Source: Arabidopsis thaliana (Eukaryota; Streptophyta; Magnoliopsida; Brassicales; Brassicaceae). From it: DNA of 64,000 nucleotides. Below the pieces are notes generated by a model that was not told where the DNA came from, made no database searches, and saw only the letters and a program-made list of their open reading frames with translations. The DNA lies in assembly GCF_000001735.4 (NCBI RefSeq), contig NC_003075.7, positions 11,657,001 to 11,721,000 of the forward strand, read 5' to 3'. Position numbers and translations under genes: made by a program. Position 1 is the first letter of the stretch. Each line of letters opens with the position of its first letter. Shown piece after piece: positions 34,381 to 47,002 of the stretch.

Positions 34381-37234
34381 TTATTGCCTACTGTCATTGT
34401 TGCTCGTAGCCACATTATTATTATTGGTGTTATTATTTTGATGACTGGAACCGTTCATAATGGACGTGATCGCTGCCGCTAGAGCCGCCGCAAAGTTTGG
34501 ATCGGACGCAATTGCTGCACTGGCAGCACTAACGCTCTCGGCCACCGAGGAAGTGGCCGCGATCTGCAGTGGCTGAGCCGGTAACTGTAAACCAGAAAAC
34601 TTGGACTGTTGTTGGTTATTGTACATAGCTTGACCAACCACTTGAGGCAAAACTGCCGGGTTGAAACCGGGCCGTTGAGCGAACTGCATCAACGGGTTAT
34701 TAGTGGTCATATTAGGGTTGTTACCGTTGGGTGAATTGGTGAGGTCCAATGTGATGGTTGGGAATGGTGCGGAGGCTGAGATTGTAGCCATGCTTGAGGA
34801 GCAAGGCAAGATAGCTCGAGCTAGGAGGTTTGTTGGGTTCATTAAACCGTCTTGACTCGACATTGAGCCCGAGAGGAGCATGCTTGCAGCTGCGGTGGTT
34901 GTTGAGGCCATGGCCGTAGCGGCTGGTGGGAGTGGATGGTTGTGGTTTCCTTCGTAGGTGGTTATGAGAATAGATCTGTCTTCTGCGCAACGCTGCACCT
35001 GTTAAGACATCATTGGTTACGGCTTCCTTTGTTTCAAACGCAAATTATATAGTAGATCTTAATTATATTTTTATATAATCATGCCGACGTAAAATGTAAA
35101 AGCATACGTACTTGCTTGCGAACTGGACATCCACCGGCCATTGTGCAACGATAATAAGCCCGCGGACACGGGTTTCCTTTAGCCATTTTTTGTCCGTACT
35201 TTCTCCATTGACATCCATCGCTTATCTATAGAACAAGTTAACAACATTAAAATATAACCGTTAAAATTTATGATCAAATATAAGCCTATGCCTAGCTACC
35301 ATTAGAGGGATTTAGGTTACCATGGCAGCTTCAGATCGGGCACGAACTGAGACACGGGCTTTCCGCATGGTGGCTTCTGCGGCCGACTGATCAATAACAT
35401 TTCCGTTTCTGTTTCCATTGCTATTGCTAGAGGATGGATTATGTTTGGGGACTTTGTTAGGGTTTCCCCAGGCGTTAGACTCTGATTCCTCTGAGCTTTC
35501 TTCTCTTCCAAGCAACCTCTTTCCGTTCTCTCGGGGATTGGAACTTTCTAGAAGCGAAGGAGGAGAACCTGAACGAACCGTTGTCCTCTCTTCAGATGAC
35601 ACTTCGGCTCCATGCTCTGCTGCTCCAGACGACGGCCCAAGGTCCATGAACTGCCTTGGCACCATGATTTGCAGTTCCTGCCGTTTCCTTCCTTCTGCTT
35701 TGCTCTCCTGAGCCTAAGTTAAGTTAATATATAGAAGTGCATATTACTCTTTCTGCATTATTTATAACTAATACTTAGCTAAACAAATAAAATACAAAGC
35801 GACTGAGGATTTGTTTTTTTTATAGTTAAATAAGAATGATACTTTTCAGAAAGATCATGAAATAATTTAGTCAATGGATTACGTGTTTGGATTTGTGTGT
35901 ATGTACCGATTATCGAAAACACTTCGTTTTCTAGATATATAAATCTCATGCGCCGACGTTACTTTACTTAAGATCAAAAATTTCAAATTTATAACGTTTA
36001 TTACGACCAAAAATACATAGAGTTGGTAAGAAATATATTTTTTAACAACGAACACAACCATTGATCAACTATACAACCTTTTGGATTGTCCACATAGTTC
36101 ATGTAGTAGTAGTATGCCAAAAAGCTATAGAGGATTCAATGAATACGGTTTGGAGATCGATCTATATATTTTTTACTGACACGATTTAACGGATACATAT
36201 ATAAAATATATGTATATTTTAGAGGGATAAAGATTTAGATCTAAGTAAAAAAGTAAATTATTGTAACATTACCAGGAGATGATCTTGTGAAGAGTTACGT
36301 TGTTCTTGTTGCCTCATGACGGCAACAAGTTGCATTTGTAAGGCATTGAAGTTGGTCGTCGCTTGGCTCAACATATCTCTTAGCCTTTGATTCTCTATTT
36401 TCATCTTCTTGAGCTCTTCTTGTAGTTGTGCGTTCTTCATTTCATTTATTACAACCAAAGACATATACATATTAGAACGAGAAAAAAAAACTAAACGTCT
36501 CCCAAATTTTGAACAGTAATCTATTGAAAATTTGTGCTTTTAGGTCTTTTCAATTAATTTTACTGCTCTCGAACCAAACAGCATTCAGTGGAGTTAGAAG
36601 GATGTAGTATTTTGTGTTCGTGGATAAATTAGTTACAGATTAAAATGGAAAACGAGTAAAAAAAAAAAAAAAAAGGTACCTCAATCTTTGCACGTTTATC
36701 TTCCATATCCATTGATAGTCCATCATCCACCGTTGACTCATCGCTTCCCGTATTCGCGGTCAGAAGATTCAGACCGATCTATATATATATTTACACAGTA
36801 TTAATACATTAACCAGATTCAGTTTATCTGTGTAGTAATGTAAAAATAATAAAATTAACTGTTTGCAAAATAATTGTTGCTAGTGTTATGAGCATTCACA
36901 TCACATCTCACCAACCAAAGAAATATATTTCAACACATATAAGAAATAAAATAAATCATTTAATATCGATAGCAAAAATTAGGAGAAAATCAACTATACT
37001 TACATTGACATCTCTGGAACGATCGTTTTCTTCAACTCGTGAACCCTCCATTTTGATGAGAACCTTATTGCCTTCGTCGTCGTCGTCGTTGATGTTCTCA
37101 CGTGAAACCCTATCTCTCTTCTCTGAGAAGAAGTCAACCTCATCAACCACCACACGATGGTCATCCAACGGTGTGATCTGATCGTGACGGTCTTCGTCAC
37201 GTGAACCGCCTAGACTCACTGGAAACCGGAACAT
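34381..37234 (-). CDS. WRKY31: WRKY transcription factor 31 (group IIb)
   Basis: Minus-strand exons 37234-37004, 36778-36680, 36434-36273, 35707-35321, 35225-35112 and 34998-34381 give about 536 aa. The N-terminus carries FRFPVSLGG, a group IIb signature. Residues about 104-140 form a leucine-zipper-like coiled coil ([20 protein letters not shown]). The DNA-binding domain has WRKYGQK at 300-306 and a C-x5-C zinc pair at C320 and C326, with the H-x-H pair as NHNH near 355. The IIb-type motif LDLTNSP and an Asn-rich tail follow. The intron within the WRKY domain falls between VRKQ and VQRC, the position known as the V-type intron of groups IIa and IIb. It is a nuclear W-box (TTGAC) binding regulator related to WRKY6 and WRKY42. 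Confidence 0.95.
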
Positions 37235-39263
37235 CTAAGTCTGTGCGTGATACTGATTATTGTAACGATGATTATTTTCTTTGTTGTTGATTGGATTCTC
37301 CAAAACCCTAGGAATGTAACTTGCCAGGTAAGATAAAAATGTACGTTTTGATAATTAATCCAGTTTGATGGATCCGTACAGTATCGTATAGTAAGTACCG
37401 TTTTGGTGCTTCTCCATATATAGGAAGATCAAAAAGGAAAAGAGCAAAGCAAAAGATCTTAGAAAGAGAGAGAAAGAGTTTGATTAAATTATGTGGTTAT
37501 TATCGATGAGAGAGTCTCTTACCGGTCCAGATGATTCGCCTACAAAAAGGGTTTTGGCGTCGACTCAAATATCTCTCCAAATTGTATTTTATCATTTATC
37601 AATTATATAGATTATATAAATGTATATTTAGGTTTAAGATAGAAGAATCTTGTAGGAAGTTTCGTGGAGACTTTTGGTTTTGTTAAAAAGCGTCAGAGTC
37701 TGCGTCATGTGTCTGCCACCTGACATTATAGGAGGAACATGGGTCCCATAATCTAATAGACATATTGCACGTTTACATTTGGTCTTTCTATTGTCTTAAC
37801 AAACATGCTGCTGTTTTATGATTCGAGTAATGATAAAACTGCGTGGTGTTTCAAATGAAAACTAAAAGACTCCATATTGCTTTTGTTTTATATATTTCAA
37901 CTCCATGCTCTATGTCTATTGATTTAATTAAGTTTTAGCTATATTGGTACGGAACTCATAGACGTGTGTGATTTTAGATAAATCAAATCCATTACACTAA
38001 TATATCTAGATAATTTTCTTAAGATATTAAAAAGTCAAATTTCTCTTCTTAAGAAAATATTTATGAATGTTTTTGGATTTTCTTAACTAAATTTGAAAAT
38101 CTCATTGAACATGTCAATATACACACAAAGAAATTGAAATGCGGCGAAAAGTAGGTGATTTCTAGAAAAGCTATTTTTATACAAATTGGAAATCAGTTAT
38201 TAATGGATCTTATTCAGGTTTAGTTTTTCCTCATTTTAAGAAATATTTTTGACTATTTCTAATATTAGATCAAAGGATTGGAAAAAAAAGACACCGCTAG
38301 CAACTAGATCGGCACCTTTCACGTGATTAAAAATACGTTTTTATGGCAAAAGAATATTCTTACAACCAATTCTTAATTTTGTTGAGACTCGTTTAATAGA
38401 CGGTACAGTGCATTACTAGTTTTTTTTTTTTAACTAGTATGTATTGATACATAACGTAAGCCGTACGCACATGTGCATATAGTTGTGTTCGTGTGTGTGA
38501 AACCTTTTAGTTTGGAGGAAATAAACTTTAAACCGACGTACGTCGAGCAAACTAATTAGAAAGTGAACCCTAAACAAGTAATATTGAATAACTAGGTATT
38601 TCAAACAAGTACCTTCTCATCCTATCATATATTCCATTGTTCAGGTTTTGTAGATTTCGGTAAGAAAGAAAATAAGAGTTTGAACTTTCACATAAAGAAT
38701 CTCATCCTTCCGATTTATCATAGAAGCATATCTCATAAATGGCACTTTAAAAGGATTTTCGTGATTATTATAAGAAGTCATGTACTAAAACTAACAAGTA
38801 TAAACGCACAAAAAAAATAAAAGATATTAACACAAAAATATGTAACCATTGTTGGTTTCACTTTGTTATATGCACAAACATCTAATGAATAGTACTATTT
38901 TTGGGGAAATTTCATAATGTTTAAAATATATAGAAGAATATAAAGTCCCGATCATATTATATATATAAATATATATATTGGATAATGTCTCACTATATGC
39001 AGAAACTATAGTTTAGAGAAAATTTTAAGTATATCGCTATTTTTTCTTAACGTATGTTAATTTCTTGTCTTGCTAAAATAAGAAATTAATTGTTTTAACT
39101 GCGTAACTTTTTTGATATATTTTAACATAAGAAAAATAATAAAAATAAAAGAAAACATATAAAGTCAAAATCAACAAAATGAGGTTGGCTTCGTTTACAG
39201 GTAAGAGTGCCTAATAGGCTTCCCCACTGTGTCCCTCAAAGTAGTTCCAAGAATTAACTTATA
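37235..39263. other. WRKY31 upstream region
   Basis: Gene-free, AT-rich. The first few hundred bases are the WRKY31 leader and promoter. TTGACT-type W-box cores occur near 38032 and 38248, but single copies are expected by chance. No coding frame was recognised. Confidence 0.5.
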
Positions 39264-40131
39264 CTAGGTGATCATCCGCGCTACGTCGCGGTTTAAACAA
39301 CGTTCATCTAGCAGAGGGTAGTGTTCGATTCTACAATCCTAAGAATTTGATGATGGAGCTTCGTACGTATTATGCACTCTTAGTGATTTATTATATAAAT
39401 ATCAATTTAAGAGAATAACCTACTCAAATCATTAGCTAATCCACGATTATTATATAATCATACTTTGAGTTTGGATTACAAAAAAATCTTTAAGTATAAA
39501 AAAACTATTAAAATGATTTTATTGAAAAATCTTTTAATATTAAAATAAATTCAGTAATAGTATATTGAATATATAATAAAATAATATATAAAATTGAATA
39601 ATAAATGTATCACTAACCTATAATTAATAATTCATTACATTAATTATTTAATAAACATATGACAAATGTTAAAATGATGATGTGTCAATCATATAAAAAA
39701 AATTTACTAACTTTCATATATATGATTTGTTGACATTCATACCGTAGAACCCGATCACTTCCTTTGACTTTCTTTTCTTAGTTTTGTATAAATAATTTGT
39801 ATCGAGTGATTGATTATCTTCAATTTCTTGGAATATTAAATTACTGAAAGAAAAAAAGAAGAGAAAACATAAACAGTTCCTAGACCAATGACTACTTAAA
39901 GAAAGATTTCAGCGTTTTGTTCTCTGTTCTCTTTGGTAATCATTTGGCTTGAAGATTCAAGTAGTAGTCAGACTATCTTGGGTAATAAGTATAACCAGTA
40001 CTGATTCATGTTTATTAAAAATAAATTACTGTTTTGGAGTGCGTTTAATTTTACATTTCCCGTATTGATCTGATCGAGTTTTACTAATATGCAAGTGCAC
40101 CGTGAAGTGTAAACATTATATATAGTAGTGA
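39264..40131 (-). mobile_element. Probable non-autonomous Helitron
   Basis: Read on the minus strand, the left border ends in a short hairpin (CCGCG-ACGTAG-CGCGG, 39276-39291) followed about 8 nt later by CTAG and then T. This is the arrangement of Arabidopsis Helitron 3' ends. The candidate 5' end at 40131 reads TCACTACTATATATAATG, similar to known TC-starting Helitron termini. The flanking base there is T instead of the expected A, so that end is uncertain. The interior is AT-rich and non-coding. Confidence 0.5.
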
Positions 40132-42258
40132 ACCATAAGGACTAGTTCTCACATGCTAAAGATACGGGAAATGAATCCTTCTAATCTAAGATGGGTAATA
40201 TAGATTTTAGATTTTTACAAAGGTTAAACAAAAAATAATTAAAATAATTAATAGCGAACCAAGAAACTTGTAATTGCAAATAAAATACATGATGATTAAC
40301 TAAAAAACCTAATCAAATATGCCCTAAAGAGAAACGAGACGGTTTATATACTTAAAAATCAAATTAAACAAGCATTTGTCAATAGGGATTCATCATAGGT
40401 ATTGAGGATTTAAAACATAAAATAAGAGATAGAGGCAATCATTAAGTATCAATACCATCAATTTAATACTAATTAGTCCTCTCTTGGAGCACAAAACATA
40501 TATTTTAATTACATGAAGTTGCTAAAATATATATTTTCTAACTATACATATATAGTAATTAGAGAGATGATTTGTGAGTTTTCTTCTTTATATGTTTAAC
40601 ACGATATCAAAGGAAACATTACAAAGTTAATTACTAACACTGACTTCAAAAAGAATTCATACAACCCATATTACTCAACGATATCAGAGGTTCCAAGTCT
40701 TCTTTTGCTGCTATACAATATTACGAATTTCTTGTAGTCTAAATGCATGTTTCGCTATCTTACAATAATGGCGTACCAACTTTTTAGTTTTTAAATGAGA
40801 AGTTGAATTGAGTGAAAATCAACCCATTCAGTCTCTTTGATATATCCAATATAATTAACTAAAATTCAGAAAGTGTCAATATGACATACACAGTTGAGAA
40901 ATAGTCCAAATTTTGATAGAAAACCAACCCGTCCATAACTTGTTTTTAAGTCATTATAACTAGTATAGCTTACAAGTTGACATTCTTAAAACAATTTTAT
41001 TAAGTACAAAGTGAAATTCAAAAGGATGTTGAAATCTTTTGCAATGATCATTTCGAAGGTGAAATCAATGAACTGACGGTTCTCTCCAAAAAAACAAAAC
41101 ACTCTCAGTTCTTTTTCATCGTCTTACCAATGTTTGACACCTCAAATGGCCATATTTATAACATGTGTGCCCTATTCCACTACTATACAGCTATATCTGT
41201 AGACTGCATATATAAAAAGAAAATTAAAAACTATTCAAGAACTATCTTGTGGCAAGAAACCAAAAAATAATATAATTAATGTCTAATCAAGAACTAAGTT
41301 GTGTCATTCATTACATGGTTCAAGACATCATGGTCATAGATAGAACTGCAGTAAATAGTGATTTTCATCACCGCTAACTTTTAGTTACTGACAGAATATG
41401 TCAAAATTCATGTTATGTACTTTGAATTATCCAAAAGAGAAAAGAAAAAAAAAAATCAGAGAATATAAAATGTATCACACATAACGGAACAAATCGAACT
41501 ACATTACACAGATTTTTTATTAAATTAGTGCAGCTGCATTGACCAATGTGTGTTTGATTCTCTAGCTTATACGTCAGCTAGGATGCAATAAGCTAACGTG
41601 CATCTTGGGATACAAGTCTTAGTCAACCGAGTGCCTAAACTGAAAATATACATATGAAATAATTTAGAGTCTATAATTTGTTCAATTTTATACCCCCGTT
41701 ATAATTGCCAGTCTTGAAAAAAGAAAAAAGTGCCGGTTTTGTTGATATAAAACAAGAAAAAAATGCCGATCTTTATTGTGAAAAGAATAACACTTCAAAT
41801 TTCAAAAAATTGAATTTCATCATTTAGTTGAAGTTTTAATTGACTGTGGCAAATAGAAAACTGAAGCACTTAGGCAGAATTTATATGATAATAAACATGG
41901 AGAATTTGGAACGATACTTAATTTGAGTATAAATAAAGTTAGAGCTAAGTAGCTAACATGAATTCACAAATTATAAAATTTTAGTTTTCTAATATGTAGG
42001 AAAGTTTAATTGTAAAAACACTAATAAATTAGACAGAAACATAAAGGATGGGCAGGATAGAGCTTGCAAAATTTAGATTATTTAAAGAGAACACTTAAAA
42101 GTCTTCAGTTTTTGTTTGTCATGTTAATAGTCCATAGTTCATAAATCATAATCAACCAAAGTCAAAGTCTATCGATATCCGAAATAAAATATTCACAAAT
42201 AATATAAGTTTTTTAAACTAAAATATTCACAAATAGATGTAAGTTTTATGGCAAGAAC
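40132..42258. other. Gene-free AT-rich spacer
   Basis: About 2.1 kb with no recognisable gene, repeat array or terminal repeats. It may contain old decayed transposon DNA. Confidence 0.5.
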
Positions 42259-42261
42259 TAA

Positions 42262-43348
42262 AAGCATCTCCAATGGAGAGACCTTATGGAGGGGCTCTCT
42301 CCATTTTTTATGATTAAAACTTTTTGAAAAATTATAAAAGAGCTTTTGATTATTTTTTCTAGGTTTTCATACTTCAATGGTAGTCTCTCTTATAGAGGTT
42401 CTCTGAAAAAAAAATATTATTTTAAAATTATTTTATTTCATAAAATTTAATAATTATTGTAATTCATAAAATATTAAACATTAAACATACATAAGTAAAA
42501 ATATTATTTAAAAGATGTGGAAATTAAAAAATATGTTTTGTCTCTGTAAAAACAAGAACTAGTGTTGTTTGTGTCTTTGTAAAACAAGAAGTGTTTTGTC
42601 TTTGTAAAAACAAGAATAAATGTTGGTTGTGTCTTTGTAAAACAAGAAGTGTTGTGTAGAAGTGTTGTTTGTGTCTCTGTATAAAACAAGAAGAAGAGGT
42701 TTTGTTTGAAACAAGATGTACAATCATTCAATATATGGTTATGTTTGATACAAGACATTCAAAATGAAGTATCTTTCAATATAGTACAAGACTTTATGTT
42801 TGAAACAAGATGTACTACTTGTGGTGCCAAAACTGAGTGCCTCTAATCCATTTGTCACCAACGGTTCTTAATTGCAAAACATGGAGAACTCAAGTCACAC
42901 ACATAAGTAGCCACGGACCATGTCGAGTTTGACCATGTCAAAATCCTTCATTGTTCTTCTCTTTGTGATCTTGCACAAGTCCCATATACGGTACACATCA
43001 TCTCTCTCCCCTTCAACAGAAAAAACAAACAACCCGAACTGTCTCCTGCACCATTGCTCTTAAAACCTCTCTCCGACACGAATCCCTCCAACCCTGCTTC
43101 ACCACCGGAACATTGAGAAATATTCTCGGTGACACTGAGGTTGAAAAACCCAATCGAACCGCAGACGTACCAGGAATCGAACCATGTATTAACGCCATTG
43201 AAAAAGTGAAAAACGAAATATTGAGAATTTGTTTGCTTTGGACACGTGTCCGCCTCTCTCATTTTAATTTAGTTTTGATTAATTTTTCATCGAAAATATC
43301 AAGAGAGCCTCACAAAAATTGCATTACAGCCTCCCATTGGAGGTGCTC
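42262..43348. mobile_element. Harbinger-like element, 1087 bp, non-autonomous
   Basis: The ends are inverted repeats: AAGCATCTCCAATGGAG on the left and, inverted, GAGCACCTCCAATGGGAG on the right. Both sides are flanked by TAA (42259-42261 and 43349-43351), the Harbinger-type target duplication. The left half contains imperfect tandem repeats (42539-42692). The right half (43020-43230) is a less AT-rich stretch unlike its surroundings, open as a 97-codon frame ending at 43406 beyond the element. No transposase is recognisable. Confidence 0.65.
42539..42692. repeat. Imperfect tandem repeats within the Harbinger-like element
   Basis: Five copies of TGTCTYTGTAAAA-CAAGAA separated by variable TGTTGTTTG-like linkers. 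In the minus orientation they read as a short Thr/Lys/Phe-rich frame, which I regard as meaningless. Confidence 0.7.
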
Positions 43349-43733
43349 TAAATACCCCATAGCAAAACAAGCTGCTCAGAAACACTTTGTTTTTACCAAA
43401 AAATAAAGCTGGTAAGTTGTTGGTAAGTACATAAGAGTCGGGTCAGTCCAATTGATAAGGGATTTTACTTTTCTTGCAAAGAAAAACAAAATATCAAGTT
43501 ATCTAGACTGGATTATAAAAAAAAAAAATCTCATATGTATATGTAATTATGTATACACAAAATAAATAAAATTTTCATTCTTTTCTTACAAACTCTTGAC
43601 GTTTCTCATCTTTCATAACCAGTGCTACATGTAGCAAGTCCAGACCAAAACATATATAGTTCAACTAAGTAAAAAAAGAAAATTAACGTGCTATACCAGA
43701 AATTAGATGCATCTCGTGAAAAGAGTATGAATA

Positions 43734-45553
43734 CTAATAACAAGGGCCGTTGCGGTTGCAGTTTAGAGGGCCAGCGTCTGCAGTTAAAGAAGGAACCAAG
43801 TTTCCCGGAGCTACTGTGAATCGCTGAGCAGAACTGTAAGGTAGCGAAATGCTGCCATAACCAGAAGGTACGAAGTAAGCTCCGTTCTTGAAAACATCTT
43901 TTGAGGTTCTCCATCTCCAATTGTTCCATCCTCCTTTTACTTCTCTCTTCGTCACCTGTTTATTTTAATTATGCTTAGCATTTTATTTTCATGAATTAAT
44001 CATAGGTGAATCATGGTCTTTAGACATTAATCATTATATATAACCAAAAATTGGTTAGACGTGTAACCAAAATATAGAATATCAATCGGTCCAACTCAAC
44101 CTAATTCAGACTAGAGTATTTCTACTTACCTTTCTTGTTTTTCAGCTAACCTCATTTAAAAAAAAAAAAATACTTTCGGCCTAAAAGACCAACATATATG
44201 ACTCTCTTTTTTTCTAGGTCAAATAGTATTGATAGTCGAAATTTCGAATCGTTATTTTTTTCTTTGTCAAAAGATGCAATATGCTGATTTGTTGAATATA
44301 GATGTGATACAATAACAGCAATAATATCCATCACTAGCCTACATGTTTAGATCCGATGCGTATATATGTAATTATAATATTGAGTTAAGAGGATAAAATT
44401 TAATTACCTCTTTGCTGTTAGATTTATCAGAAGCAATGAAATAGTTGCCTTCACTAAAAATGGTTGGATCGGCGCTACCACCAATTGCATACATTATCCA
44501 TTTATCGTATCTATTGTTTGCCACATGAGCGTACCCTCGTCTTACTCTGCACCCACCAAACTTTTTTTACATTATTACATGTCTAATTCTGCATTAAAAA
44601 TTCTTAATAATTATTTTATTTTCTAATTACCTTGGCATTCTCTCCACAAGTCCTGGTCCAAAATGATTGAATGCCACGGTCACTTTCATTTTCACATCTT
44701 GCACAAAATCATCGTTGTGCCCAAGTAACATCACCTATATATACATAAATAGCAACCAATATAAAAATGTGATATATATTGCTCGAGACATTAATTAGCT
44801 ATATTACTAATGATTTTATAAACTGAAACTGACTTTGTCATGCTGAGTGAAATAGTTGTTGGAAATAGTGATTCCCGTGGAAGCATGGATCACATCGATG
44901 AGCCCGTCCGTACAACTCGCTAGGTAACAATGATCGATCCAAATATTCGATGAACCGAAAATAGCGATCGCATCACCGTCCGATCCCTTACGGTGACCAA
45001 CATGCGTCGGGCTACTCCTCACCATACCGTACTTCCCCGGTTTGCAGTCGTGGATGCTGATCCCGTGCACGATTACGTTCGTCACGTCTTGTATCGTGAT
45101 GCATGGTCCGTATGCGATTTCTACTTTTGCCCCTCTCCCATCAATGGTTTTATAGCTATTGACCATGAGCTCATTTTCTAGGGTTATGACCATATCCTTA
45201 GCGAAAGTGATCCACAATGGTTTGGCTTGGATCACGCCGTACCGCAAAGAACCTGGTTGAGGATTCTGTGCATTGTCGTAAGGGTTTGTGACAACGTATA
45301 AATTACCTTTCTTTCCGCCCAAGGTAGATGAACCGAATCCAACCACGCAATCCGCTAGGTCTTTACGATTGGCAGCCCAGTCAGACTTGAGCCGCCAACA
45401 GGAGTCCACCGGATTCATGATGTTCTGCGGTTTCTCGGGGAGGTAGTTGGCAACCGTGGGGGTATACCCGTAATAACCATTATTTTCGGCATGGACCAAG
45501 GAATGACATAAGAATAGTACCACGAGGAGGCACGAAACGGTGAAAAGAGTCAT
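43734..45553 (-). CDS. RHS14: Pectate lyase, root-hair-specific RHS14 type (At4g22080-like)
   Basis: Minus-strand exons 45553-44834, 44734-44631, 44546-44408 and 43955-43734 give 394 aa. A signal peptide (residues 1-22, ending LVHA) is followed by a PL1 parallel beta-helix. Visible PL1 features are [10 protein letters not shown], the calcium-site region [17 protein letters not shown] with a Cys in place of the usual Asn after DH, and the catalytic-arginine region [14 protein letters not shown]. It cleaves de-methylesterified pectin by beta-elimination in the cell wall. The root-hair-specific label comes from the known Arabidopsis gene; I could not confirm a root-hair cis-element. It is the tandem sister of 47003-49042, with identical exon sizes. 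Confidence 0.93.
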
Positions 45554-46341
45554 GGTTGGGTGGGTTTATGGTTTGAGTAGGGATCGATACTAAGAAAAGA
45601 GAAAAGATGGGCAAGTACTTAAGGAAGTGTTTAGATGAGAGATTGTGTCGGAAAGATTAGAAGGTGTGGTAAACACGATCTTTTCCTAATATTGGCCTAA
45701 AGATCAAAGTTGTATTGGTGAGACTTTGGTGTTGTTGCACAAGATCACATGTTCGTGCTTCCCCACGAACATTTCTCAAGCCGACTTGTTGGATGGAAAA
45801 TTCCAAAGTCTTAATGTATTTTGTTTAGTTAATTGTATTACATTACATTAATTAGTATAATGTTTATCTGATGGGGTGTTTTATGTACGTGTACCAATCC
45901 ATTACTATTTTTTGTTTCTTTTACTTCAAACACTCCATTTCTTATGTTTGCTTTTTTTTTTTTTTTTAGTTTTCTTTTAAGCAAAAACCGAACCGGTATC
46001 AAGCCAAAAATGGAATCATACCAAACCTAAATTAAACAGAATTACAAATAATTTTATATGAGCGAGTGGTGTGTTGAAAATTATGTAATACATTAGGGTC
46101 ACAGTGTGAAAAAAGAAAAAAGAAATCCCACTATTACGTGAGATCAAGGAAAGCATACCGTTTTAAGGAAAAACAAAATTAGGATGATAGACTTTAAAAC
46201 GGCAAGCAATTCAAACACAGTAAAACAGAGAGGTCTGAGGGTTCTCCCTAAAAGATGAGATTTCGTTCGGCACAATTCACATGGTTTTCGCTAAATCTGA
46301 AGGAATCAGATTCATGAGAATAAACTAAATTCAAAAGATTA
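45554..46341. other. Promoter of pectate lyase 1 and spacer
   Basis: Matches the promoter of pectate lyase 2 in blocks (for example ACGAACATTTCTCAAGCCG at 45767 and 49536) but lacks the two insertions present there. A T-rich run lies near 45952-45968. Confidence 0.6.
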
Positions 46342-46735
46342 CTACGAAGAAGATGAAGAAGAGAAGTTCCTCTGCAATTGCGTGATGCCTTGAGAACCAA
46401 GAAAAGTGATGTTGCCACTGAGAAAAGCAGAGTAACAATGAGCAGAGAGTTTGGGAGTTCTCTTACGATGAAAATCACTGAAATTCGCAGAGTATAATCC
46501 AAAACTAAACTCGTATCCCTTTACTATCTCGTATAAATCCATAAATGACCATACGAAGTAACCTCTCGTGTCTGATCCATTCCTACAGACGGACGTAGTA
46601 AAATCTTTTTTCTTAGTACACGTAGAAGAGAAGAAGATGATAAAATAAGAAATTTTAACGGATTTGAGCACAGCACCAATATAAACTTTAACGATCATAC
46701 GTTTTAATATTTGTTGTCCGCTGTACTCAATCATA
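46342..46735 (-). pseudogene. Duplicated 3' end of a beta-glucosidase gene
   Basis: On the minus strand this stretch encodes the end of BGLU3 exon 12 (YIGAVLKSV) and then the whole of exon 13, from the conserved acceptor and [19 protein letters not shown] to the final Ser-rich tail. It matches 50370-50730. The other eleven exons are absent, so it cannot make an enzyme. It marks the boundary of the tandem duplication. The exon 12 donor is also altered: VKIS runs through where BGLU3 has SIR followed by GTAAG. Confidence 0.88.
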
Positions 46736-47002
46736 TATTGCAGTATTTATATGATCAAAAAATCCGGACTGAACCAAAACCGTCAATAAATCAGGTTCGA
46801 GAGAAAACGCAAATAGATACACAAAATTTATTTCTTACAAATTAAACTCTTGACGTTTATCATCTTTCATAACTAGTACACCAGTGCTACATGTGTAGCA
46901 AATCCAGACCACAACATATATAGATCAACTAAGTTAAAAACGAAAAGTAACGTGCTATACTAGAAAATAATTAGATGCATCTCGTGAAAAGAGTATTGAA
47001 TA

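Larger units (their letters stand above)
43575..46740. repeat. Tandem segmental duplication, unit A
   Basis: Runs from the 3' flank of pectate lyase 1 (ACTCTTGACGTTT near 43591) through that gene and its promoter to a fragment of the beta-glucosidase 3' end. Unit B at 46830-50720 has the same order and orientation, and the coding exons are nearly identical in length and phase. Confidence 0.85.

Noticed and set aside
38030-38255. TTGACT W-box cores upstream of WRKY31
   Set aside because: Five- to six-base motifs are expected by chance in this length. No cluster was seen.
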